Assembly (NCBI RefSeq): GCF_016889705.1
Contig: NZ_CP069526.1
Location: 4,650,001 to 4,714,000, forward strand
From: Amycolatopsis sp. FDAARGOS 1241
GTDB lineage: Bacteria; Actinomycetota; Actinomycetes; Mycobacteriales; Pseudonocardiaceae
DNA: 64,000 nucleotides
Direction of reading: 5' to 3'
Shown here one piece after another: positions 1 to 7,124 of this stretch (the first letter of the stretch is position 1; every line of letters begins with the position of its first letter). A model generated the notes under the pieces. The model made no database searches and had not been told where the DNA came from. It saw nothing but the letters and a program-made list of their open reading frames with translations. A program made the position numbers and the translations under genes.

Positions 1-2675
1 AACTGGTAGACGTCACCGGCCTGCCGCAGGACGCCGCGGCGGTGCGCGTCGTCGAGGAAGTGCATGAGCCGCCAGGGCAGCCGGCCGGTGGCGGCGAGCC
101 AGAAGTGGTGGACGAAGTAGTTCCCCCACGCGCGCGTCACGAGCACCGCCACGCCGATCCCGCAGCCGAAGCACACGCCCACCACGAACGGCAGCACCGG
201 GTTCGCCGCGGGCGGGAACACCTGGCCGCCGGCGATCGCACCCGCGAGGCCGTAGCACAACGCGGCGAGACCGCGGGCCATGAAGAACCCGAACAACGCG
301 CCGGCCACCCCGCCGGCGATCGCCAGCGCGAGGTCGAACCGGCCGCCCAGCACCGGCAGGAACCGCGTCTGCGCGGTGAACGCGAACGCGATCCCGTCGA
401 ACAGACCCGCGGACACCAGGAAGGAGACGGACAACGCGATCGCACCGGTCCGTTCGTTGCGCAGGATGGTCCTCGGGCTCGATACACGGCTGGCGTCGAC
501 GGGTTTGGCGAGCCACACGTGCACGCCGAACACCACCCCGAACACGAGCGCCAGGAACACGACCAGACCGGTGGCCAGCGACCAGCCCAGGCCGAGCAGG
601 ACGCCCACCACGGCGCCGGCCGCGAACCGGACGGCGAACTTGCCCGCGGCCCCGGCGAAGCGCAGTTCGGTGTGCAGGGGCTCCGGAGCGCGCCCGAAGC
701 GGTGGGTCAGGTAACCGGCACCACCGAACGAGAGGGCGTAGATCACGGCCAGCGCCGGCCCGGCGGAGAACCAGCCGGCGGCGAAGAAGAACACCGCGAT
801 CAGCGTCCCGGCGAGGACCGCCCGGGTCCCGGCGGGTACCGCGTGGTGCAGCCGCCACCAGGCCAGGTCGCGGCTGCGCCGCTGTTCGAGGTGCCGGGCG
901 AGGAACCCGAGCCAGCGCATGGCCTGCGCCGCGGTGTAGCGCCCGGACGGACTGGTCTTCGGGTTCCGTCCCGGTGGCTGCGGCACCTGCGCGTAGGCGT
1001 TGGGGACGAGTGAGTCGAGCAACTGCCCTTCGAGGGCGGCTTCGTCTTCGGCGGCGAGCAGTTCCGCGGGATCCGCGCCGTAGCCGATCCGCGCGAGATC
1101 GACCATCAACGGCGTCCGCAGCGTCCGGCCCAGCGGCCCGTCCGGATCCCGGCGCAGCCGATCGGCCACCGGGAGCCAGCGGTCGTTCTCCCGAGCGGAC
1201 AGGTAAGTGATCGCCTCCTGCCGGGTGACGGGCTCGAGCCGCACCACGGTGGCGGTGCTCAGCACCGCGCCCGACTCGCGCGTGACCTGCTCGTACTCGG
1301 CGGAGCGGGAGGTCAGCACCAGTGAACGGCCCACGGCCATGGTCTGGTCCAGTGCGTCCAGCGCGGTGGCGCGCAGATCGGCCGGCATCTCGTCGAGACC
1401 GTCGAGGACCGGGACGACGTGGCCACCGAGGACGAGCCGGGTGGGTGCGTCGCGCCCGTACTCCCGGGCGTTGAGCAGAGCCGGGTGGTTTTCGGCGAGC
1501 CGGCCCGCCAGCCACCGGTCGAGGTGTTCGCGCCGCGGATCCCACGAGGCCAGCGACAGCAGCACCGGGACCGGGCTGCCCGGCCCGCGGGCGCGCAGCA
1601 GCTCCAGCGTCAGCACCAGCGAGAGCACCGACTTGCCGGAGCCCGGATCGCCGAGCACGACCAGCTGCTGCACGGGCAACGCGGCGTAGGTCTTCGCGAC
1701 GTCGTCGAGGTCGCCCCGGAGCGACGGTTTTCCCGGGCGGGCGACGGCCGACCAGTGCAGGGCGATCGGCTGCGGCCGGTGCAGCGAACGCAGCTCGGCT
1801 TCCGCCCGCCACTGCCACGTGACGGCTTCGGCCAGCTCGGTGACCGCACGCCCGAAGCGGTGATCCGGCGCGGCATCGCCGGCCGGCTCGGGCTGCGGGT
1901 CTGGGACCGGCTCTGGGGCTGGGATCGCGGTGGGGGCGCTGGGCCCGGACTCGGTCAGGATCTGCTCGTGGAGCCGCCGCAGGTGGGGGCTCGGGTCGAC
2001 GCCGAGCTCGTCGGCCAGCCGCCGGCGCAGGCCGTGGAAGAGCGTCGAGGCCTCGGCGTAGCGGCCCTCCTTCGCGAGCGCGCGCATCAGCAGCAGATGG
2101 GACAGCTCGCGTATCGGGTGCTCACCGCAGAACTCGGTCAGCTCGCGGACGACCTCGCCCGTTTCGCCGAGCCGCAGCTGCCATTCGGCGCAGAGCTCGA
2201 CGGCGTCGGCCCGCTGTTCATCCAGCAACGCCGCCCGGCCGGCGAGCGTGGTCGTCCGGAGCCCGTCGAGCGCGGGGCCCCGCCACAGGGAAAGCGCGTT
2301 CCGGATCTCTTCGACGGCGTCGACCAGCTTCGCCTGACCGGCGAGTCCCCGGGCCACCGCGACCCGGCGGCGGAAGAAAAGCGAATCGAGGTCCCCCGCG
2401 TCGGCCTGCAGGCGGTACCCGGGACCGTCGGTGACGATCATCCCGCCGAGCTCGCCGAGCCGGCCGCGCAAGGCGGAAACGCAGTTCCGCACCTGCTTCA
2501 CGGCCGTCGCCGGCGGCTCGTCCTCCCACAGCGCGTCGATCATGCGCTCCACCGGGACGACCGAGTTGGGACTGAGCAGAAGAGCGGCGAGCGCGCGCTG
2601 CTGCCGGGTGCTCGCCAGGGCGACCCGATCCCCGTGCGCACGGACTTCCAGCGTCCCGAGAATGCGGAACCTCAT
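1..2675 (-). CDS. SARP/BTAD regulator fused to NACHT NTPase and membrane domain (partial, C-terminus off left edge)
   Basis: About 891 residues are visible, from an ATG at 2675 behind a GGGAGAGG ribosome site. Residues 1-95 form the winged-helix DNA-binding part of SARP regulators (begins MRFRILGTLEVRAHGDR). Residues 100-245 form the bacterial transcriptional activation domain. A proline-rich linker near 255-280 leads to a NACHT-type NTPase with Walker A GDPGSGKS near 342 and Walker B VLDGLDEMP near 425. Residues about 615-840 hold several hydrophobic helices. The visible tail (RRGVLRQAGDVYQ) resembles the end of this family, so probably only a few tens of residues are missing. A membrane-tethered, nucleotide-gated transcription factor is inferred; target genes are unknown. 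Confidence 0.88.
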   Translation of the reverse strand, partial: MRFRILGTLEVRAHGDRVALASTRQQRALAALLLSPNSVVPVERMIDALWEDEPPATAVKQVRNCVSALRGRLGELGGMIVTDGPGYRLQADAGDLDSLFFRRRVAVARGLAGQAKLVDAVEEIRNALSLWRGPALDGLRTTTLAGRAALLDEQRADAVELCAEWQLRLGETGEVVRELTEFCGEHPIRELSHLLLMRALAKEGRYAEASTLFHGLRRRLADELGVDPSPHLRRLHEQILTESGPSAPTAIPAPEPVPDPQPEPAGDAAPDHRFGRAVTELAEAVTWQWRAEAELRSLHRPQPIALHWSAVARPGKPSLRGDLDDVAKTYAALPVQQLVVLGDPGSGKSVLSLVLTLELLRARGPGSPVPVLLSLASWDPRREHLDRWLAGRLAENHPALLNAREYGRDAPTRLVLGGHVVPVLDGLDEMPADLRATALDALDQTMAVGRSLVLTSRSAEYEQVTRESGAVLSTATVVRLEPVTRQEAITYLSARENDRWLPVADRLRRDPDGPLGRTLRTPLMVDLARIGYGADPAELLAAEDEAALEGQLLDSLVPNAYAQVPQPPGRNPKTSPSGRYTAAQAMRWLGFLARHLEQRRSRDLAWWRLHHAVPAGTRAVLAGTLIAVFFFAAGWFSAGPALAVIYALSFGGAGYLTHRFGRAPEPLHTELRFAGAAGKFAVRFAAGAVVGVLLGLGWSLATGLVVFLALVFGVVFGVHVWLAKPVDASRVSSPRTILRNERTGAIALSVSFLVSAGLFDGIAFAFTAQTRFLPVLGGRFDLALAIAGGVAGALFGFFMARGLAALCYGLAGAIAGGQVFPPAANPVLPFVVGVCFGCGIGVAVLVTRAWGNYFVHHFWLAATGRLPWRLMHFLDDAHRRGVLRQAGDVYQ

Positions 2676-2978
2676 CGCCTCTCCCCCACGCCCCCAGGCT
2701 AGCGCCCGGCATCCGGGCCCGAAACGCGCAGGTGCAGCGGCGAATGCCGGCGCGAGGACGAAACGAGGACGGCATCGGCGACCCTGAGGACACGGCGAGG
2801 GAACGGGGAGGCCGGGGGGCCCGACCCGGTGGCGGGCGCGTTGCTTTGGGGGTCGCGCCCACCACCGGGACGGCCACGCGCGGAAGGAGATCACCGGCCG
2901 CGCCGTCCGCGAGACGACCGGCGGACGGAGGACGTGGCGATCAGCGGGCTTCCCGGTAGCAGGACTGGGCCGTTGTGA
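2676..2978. other. Intergenic region without a recognisable gene
   Basis: About 300 bases separate the start of the SARP-NACHT gene from the end of the VOC gene. Only the purine-rich ribosome site of the SARP gene is visible. The short open frames here read as arginine/glycine-rich noise and are not supported. Confidence 0.6.
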
Positions 2979-3422
2979 TCAGGCGCCGGCGGCTCGGCGG
3001 GCGGCGAGGACGACGGGGTTGCCCGGCAGGTCGGCCCAGGCGATCTCGAAGTAGTTGCCCTCGGGGTCGCTGAGGTAGGCCGAACGTCCGGTGAAGAACT
3101 CCGCGTCGACGGGTTCCTTGGTCACGCGAGCACCGGCGGCGCGCATCCGCTCGGTCAGCCGGTCGACCTCGTCGGCGCTGTCGACCATCACGCCGATGGT
3201 GAACCGGATGCCTCCCGTACCGGGGTCGGGATCGGTGTTCCCGTCGCGGGCGAGCTTCGCGACCGGGAACAGGGCCAGCACGATGCCGCGCAGCTCGAAA
3301 GCCACGAACTCGCCGTCGTCCATGATCTGCGGCCAGCCGAGCGAGCGGTAGAAGTCGCGCAGCGCGGGAAGATCACGCGCACCCAGAGTGATGAGGTTCG
3401 CCAGCGGTGCGGAAGTGGTCAT
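2979..3422 (-). CDS. VOC (glyoxalase/bleomycin-resistance fold) protein
   Basis: Protein of 147 residues, about the usual size of a single-chain VOC protein with two beta-alpha-beta-beta-beta repeats. It starts MTTSAPLANLITLGARDLPA and ends with the family pattern YLSDPEGNYFEIAW near residues 115-130. The start at 3422 is chosen because homology begins there; the open frame extends upstream only as low-complexity noise. The substrate cannot be read from the sequence: VOC proteins include isomerases, dioxygenases and antibiotic-binding proteins. It is not obviously in an operon. Confidence 0.82.
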   Translation of the reverse strand: MTTSAPLANLITLGARDLPALRDFYRSLGWPQIMDDGEFVAFELRGIVLALFPVAKLARDGNTDPDPGTGGIRFTIGVMVDSADEVDRLTERMRAAGARVTKEPVDAEFFTGRSAYLSDPEGNYFEIAWADLPGNPVVLAARRAAGA

Positions 3423-3516
3423 GGCGTGAGTATGCGCCGCAACGAGCGCGCTGCGGAGTGCTGTCACCTCCAACCGCTCGAGCGGAGTGCCGCCGAACGA
3501 CCCGTCGGGCCGCGTT

Positions 3517-4600
3517 TCAAGCCGGTGCACCCGCGATCCAGCTCGCGCCGTACCGCGATGGTTCCGGCTCGGCACGCACGCCGTGGTCGTGGGATGGGGA
3601 GGACGCGAAGGTGTCCCGTGATGCCGAGGGCGGTGCAGCCGGCTTCCCAGTTCGCGCACCAGATGCCCAGTGCGACGGGCGCGTAGTACCGCGAGGAGGT
3701 GGCGGTGAAGAAGTCCACGCGGCGGACGGCGGTCCCGGCGTCGTCGGTGACCGCGACGCACCGGGTGGTCTGGCTGTTGAACGACGACGGCGACCACTGA
3801 CACGCCTCATTCGTGCGCCCGAGCGCGGAGAACCGCGGGGCGCTGACCTCGAGCGGCCGGCGGAAGCCGGAATCGACGAAGAACAACGAGGGCACCTCAG
3901 GCGGCGGTGCTGCGCCAACTCGATCGCGCGGACGGTCACGGGCTTCAACCGCGATCGGTACCCGGTCGCGGTTGAAGCAGACGATGTGGTCGCGGCCGGG
4001 CTGGAAGCGCTCTCCCCAGTGCGCCGCGATCGCCGTCTGGTCAGCGCCCGGGCCGATCCAGCAGGTCGCCACGCCCATCCGCGCAGCGTGCAGGACCATC
4101 ACCGGCAGGCTCCGGCCGACATCGATCATCGCGGTCCGGTCGTAGTCGCGCTGTGCGCCGGCCGTCGGCCACACCGTGAGCGCGGCGGCGAGGTACTCCA
4201 GCCGGATCGGACTCGTCCCGATCAGCGTGGCGGGCCGCACGTGTTCGTGCGCCACGCGCAGAGCTCGGCCCGGTCGGCGTCGGCCAGGTCCTGGCGCTGG
4301 AAGGACCGGCAGGAGCGCCGGGAACGGATCAGGTCGAAGGCGTCGAGATCGGCACGCCGGGCGGGCCTCGCAACGCGCGGCCGAAGGCCCAGTTTCATCG
4401 TCACGACGTCGAACGCGAAGCCGGGCAGCACGAAGGCCCCGAGGGCGGCGATCAGCAGGGCCGGCAGTGTGCTCGCCAGGCGGACGACAGCGGAAAGCAG
4501 CAGGAGAGCCACCGCCACTGCCGCGGTCGGCAGGTACTGCAGCCAGCCCGTGAACCGCAGGCGCCACTTCAGCCGTCGCAGCAGTGCTGGGGGTCGGGCC
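3517..4600 (-). pseudogene. Nitroreductase-family protein with N-terminal membrane helices, broken by two frameshifts
   Basis: Three pieces in two frames rebuild one protein. The N-terminus has a hydrophobic pair of helices followed by DAFDLIRSRRSCRSFQ, a flavin-binding nitroreductase signature. Near 4262 the frame changes by one base, and the protein continues through RPATLIGTSP, MGVATCWIGPGAD and YYAPVALGIWCANWEAG. A second shift near 3600 is needed to reach the likely C-terminus HDHGVRAEPEPSRYGASW and the stop at 3517. The start codon is not clear, and about 4520-4600 is the limit. The gene is divergent from a TetR gene that is also broken, so the pair was probably a regulator and its target. 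Confidence 0.68.
3943..3977. repeat. 35-bp near-perfect inverted repeat inside the nitroreductase remnant
   Basis: Two 16-base arms (3943-3958 and 3962-3977) match at 15 of 16 positions around a 3-base loop. The arms encode the CFNRDRVPIAVEA segment. No T-run follows on either strand, so it does not look like an ordinary intrinsic terminator. Confidence 0.6.
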
Positions 4601-4697
4601 CCGGCGTGGTCATCAACGATCGAGTGCGCTTAGCGTGGAGTCGTAAGCACACAATCACCATGAGCGTGGGGGCGATCACCTCGCCTGGCGGCGACAT

Positions 4698-5267
4698 GTG
4701 GGCAGACGTAAGCCCAGGCAGATCGATGTTGACCGGCTGTTCGACACCACGGCATCGGTCTTCGCCGAGCGTGGCTACCAGGCCGCCACCGCGCTGGAGA
4801 TCGCGAACCGCTCCGGCGTCAACGAGGTCACGATCTTCCGTCGCTACGGAGGGAAAGCGGCCCTGATCAACGCCGCGCTGTCACACGTCCTGAGCCGTTC
4901 GCCCGGCTGAAGGCCGGCGACGCTGTCGACGCCGACCTCCGCGCAGTGGTCCATGCCTATGCCGAGACCGTCCGGCAGTACGGCGGCGCGGTCCTGACCT
5001 TGCTCACCGAGGTGCCCCCGGCACCCGGAGCTCGCGGACGCCCTGTCCGCGCTGGAACCGAACCTGCGCAACGCGGCCGAGATGATCGCCGTGCACCAGG
5101 AACGCGGCCGGCTGGCTCCGGGCGACCGGATGCGGATGCTGACCACGCTGATCGCGCCGCTCATGGTTATCGGCCTGTGGCCGCGAGCCGGAATTGCCGC
5201 AGCCGGCGATGATCTCGACCCCGAAGCCGTGGTGGCGGCGTTCCTCGACGACCATCGCGCCCGGTGA
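4698..5267 (+). pseudogene. TetR-family regulator, broken by two frameshifts
   Basis: The N-terminal helix-turn-helix is clear: MGRRKPRQIDVDRLFDTTAS, then a typical recognition region with GVNEVTIFRRYGGKAALI. The frame stops at 4910. Shifting by one base near 4888 gives PEPFARLKAGDAVDADLRAV and the ligand-binding domain. A second shift at the C-run near 5016 (five C where four would keep frame) gives HPELADALSALEPNLRNAAE and the end at 5267. The two lesions are single-base events in GC-rich runs. They could be real inactivation or sequencing error. It is divergent from the broken nitroreductase gene. Confidence 0.72.
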
Positions 5268-5300
5268 CGGATTCCGACCTCACCGGGCAGCCGGACCTGA

Positions 5301-6002
5301 TCAGCCGGCTCGCCGGTAGCGGTCGAGGATCGCGGCCCGGACCGGAGGGCCTGAGGCACCGAGCGCCTGCAGGATCGGGGTGACCAGACCACCGTTCATG
5401 CCGATCAGGCCGAGAGCCAGGTGTTCGACACCGATGTGCTGCTCGCGCCTGGCCTGCGCCTCGTGGACGCTGTGGGCCAGGCTGTCCCGGGCCGCCGTGG
5501 TCAGTGGCAGGTGCCCGCGGGGAACGGCACCCTCGGCGTGGTAGCGGCCGTTCACGGCCGGGCCGGGGACCGCTGCGGCGAGGAGGCGACGACGCCTGCG
5601 GCGGAGCAAGCCCGAAGGGAAGGCCCGGCGCAAGCTCAGCCGAGGCCGCCGCCGGTGGTGCACGGCGCCGGCGGCCTGGGCAACCGCGTCGGCGCCGAAG
5701 GACGCCACGATCCGGGCCCGCACGGCGTCGAGATCGACCCCGACGGCCGCCAAGGCGTCCCGATCGAGGTCGCCGAACAGGCAGGCACCACCGCCGAGCC
5801 CGAGCCGGCGGACGATCTCCTCCTCCACGCGGTCCGGCGTGATTCCCCGCTCCCGCAGGACGGCACCGGCCGGCTCGGGGACCGAGGCCAAGGCGAGCAG
5901 CAGGTGCTCGGAGCCGACGTGGTGGTGCCCGAGCCGGCGAGCGTGCTCCTGGGCGTGGACGACAACGGTGCGGGCTTGCGGAGTGAACCGCTCGAACATC
6001 AT
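5301..6002 (-). CDS. Stand-alone Clp N-repeat (ClpR) domain protein
   Basis: Protein of 233 residues with two Clp-N repeats and no AAA+ ATPase. Repeat one starts MFERFTPQARTVVVHAQEHA and continues with HHHVGSEHLLLALAS. Repeat two (about residues 160-225) has TTAARDSLAHSVHEAQARRE and QHIGVEHLALGLIG. An arginine-rich linker separates them. In ClpC/ClpA these repeats bind substrates and adaptors; alone they may act as a sensor or adaptor, which is inference. The start is one of two adjacent ATG codons (6002 or 5999) overlapping the stop of the HTH gene, so the two are translationally coupled. Confidence 0.85.
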   Translation of the reverse strand: MMFERFTPQARTVVVHAQEHARRLGHHHVGSEHLLLALASVPEPAGAVLRERGITPDRVEEEIVRRLGLGGGACLFGDLDRDALAAVGVDLDAVRARIVASFGADAVAQAAGAVHHRRRPRLSLRRAFPSGLLRRRRRRLLAAAVPGPAVNGRYHAEGAVPRGHLPLTTAARDSLAHSVHEAQARREQHIGVEHLALGLIGMNGGLVTPILQALGASGPPVRAAILDRYRRAG

Positions 6003-6220
6003 CGCCCCCCGACTCGCCGGCCATACTTGCGGTGCACGGTCTGCTTGGTGACTCCCAGCCGCTCGGCGATGTCCTGCCACGACCAGCCCAGCTTGCGCGC
6101 CCGTTCGACCTGCAGGATCTCCAGCCGTTCGGACAGTGCTCGCAACGCTGCCACCGCACGCAGGCCCACTTCGGGGTCGTCACTCGTGGCACTTTCGGCG
6201 ATTTCCAGAGTTGATTCCAT
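5999..6220 (-). CDS. Small helix-turn-helix protein paired with the Clp-N protein
   Basis: Protein of 73 residues starting MESTLEIAESATSDDPEVG. A helical N-terminal half is followed by a helix-turn-helix SWQDIAERLGVTKQTVHRKY near residues 48-67. There is no ribosome site before the ATG at 6220, but a -10 box lies 7 bases upstream, so a leaderless message is likely. An in-frame ATG at 6232 lies inside the palindrome and is less likely. The stop overlaps the ATG of the Clp-N gene. The tandem palindromes over its promoter suggest autoregulation. Confidence 0.82.
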   Translation of the reverse strand: MESTLEIAESATSDDPEVGLRAVAALRALSERLEILQVERARKLGWSWQDIAERLGVTKQTVHRKYGRRVGGR

Positions 6221-6224
6221 GCCC

Positions 6225-6267
6225 GTCAGCATATGCTGACGAGCGACTGGCGTCAACATATGCTGAC
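6225..6267 (-). promoter_or_regulatory. Tandem 16-bp palindromes containing the -35 and -10 boxes
   Basis: GTCAGCATATGCTGAC (6225-6240) is a perfect palindrome. A second copy, GTCAACATATGCTGAC (6252-6267), differs by one base. Starts are 27 bp apart. On the minus strand TTGACG (6256-6251) and TATGCT (6233-6228) are separated by 17 bp, and the ATG at 6220 follows after 7 bases. Each promoter hexamer therefore lies inside one palindrome copy. A dimer bound to either copy would block RNA polymerase. The likely binder is the adjacent HTH protein. Confidence 0.75.
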
Positions 6268-6290
6268 GAGCCGCGTTCAGGCCTGGCTCG

Positions 6291-7124
6291 TCACCGGCGG
6301 AGGCTGATCGGCGGCACCGTCGCGCCGCGCAGCGTCGGCTCGTCGACCGTCTCCGGGCGGTACGGCAACGCCGCCAGCCGGGCCACCATCGTCTCCACCG
6401 GCGCGTCGAGCCCGGTGCCGAAGAAGAACGCCCACTCGTGCTCGGCCGAGCCGAAGTAGACCGGTGCCTCGAACGTGTCCTCGAATCGCCGCCAGCACTT
6501 GACGAGCGTCGAGTTGCGCCACAACGTCGGGCAGCCACCCTGGTAGGCCACCACTCCGCCGGGCGTGAGCAATCCCTTGCACAACTTCAGGAACTCCTCG
6601 CCGTACAGGCGGTTGTGCTGCGCTTCGGTCCCCTCCTGCTCGTCCGGCAGGTCGACCAGGACTATGTCGTACTTTTCGGTGGAGGTGCGGACGAACTCCC
6701 AGCCGTCGGCGTAGTGCACGCGGATCGGGCCGTCGCCCCGCTCGGCCGCTGCCAGCTCCGCAGCCGAGTAGCCGTAGGGCAAGTGTTCGGCACAGAGCCG
6801 CACCGCCTGGGTGTCGATGTCGACGTGGTCGACGACCGACGCGCCCGCCGCCACGGCGATCCGGCACACCACGCCTTCGCTGGAGCCGACCACCAGCATG
6901 CGGTCCACCTGCGCGGCCAGGAGCAGCGCGGGCACGAGCAGAGCCTCGTGGTAGACGAGCTGGCTGAACTCGGTGCTCTGCCGTTCGCCGTCGCAGAACA
7001 AGGAGACACCCTGTGCGGTTTTGCCGATCACCAGGTGCTGGTAGTCGGTGCGGACGTCGACGAGCACGTCCGAGACGTGCCAGACCCTGGTCACGCCCGC
7101 GCCGACCGGTTCCTCGATGTTCAC
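6291..7124 (-). CDS. speE: Spermidine synthase-like aminopropyltransferase
   Basis: Protein of 277 residues from a GTG at 7124 behind AGGAGG. Family features are YQHLVIGKTAQGVSLFCDG near residue 25, QLVYHEALLVPALL near 60, an acidic DHVDID after the glycine loop, and LYGEEFLKLCKGLLTPGGV. The enzyme class transfers an aminopropyl group from decarboxylated S-adenosylmethionine to putrescine or a similar diamine. The nucleotide loop reads VVGSSEGVVCR instead of the usual GGGDG, and the catalytic stretch reads LVDLPDEQEG, so substrate or product may differ. Its start overlaps the stop of the decarboxylase-SpeD fusion by 4 bases (GTGA), so the two genes form one pathway operon. Confidence 0.82.
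   Translation of the reverse strand: MNIEEPVGAGVTRVWHVSDVLVDVRTDYQHLVIGKTAQGVSLFCDGERQSTEFSQLVYHEALLVPALLLAAQVDRMLVVGSSEGVVCRIAVAAGASVVDHVDIDTQAVRLCAEHLPYGYSAAELAAAERGDGPIRVHYADGWEFVRTSTEKYDIVLVDLPDEQEGTEAQHNRLYGEEFLKLCKGLLTPGGVVAYQGGCPTLWRNSTLVKCWRRFEDTFEAPVYFGSAEHEWAFFFGTGLDAPVETMVARLAALPYRPETVDEPTLRGATVPPISLRR

Noticed and set aside
42..1013. Plus-strand frame of over 300 codons
   Set aside because: It is antisense to the SARP-NACHT gene and shows no domain.
2732..2959. Possible 75-codon gene in the first intergenic region
   Set aside because: No ribosome site, biased composition and no motif.
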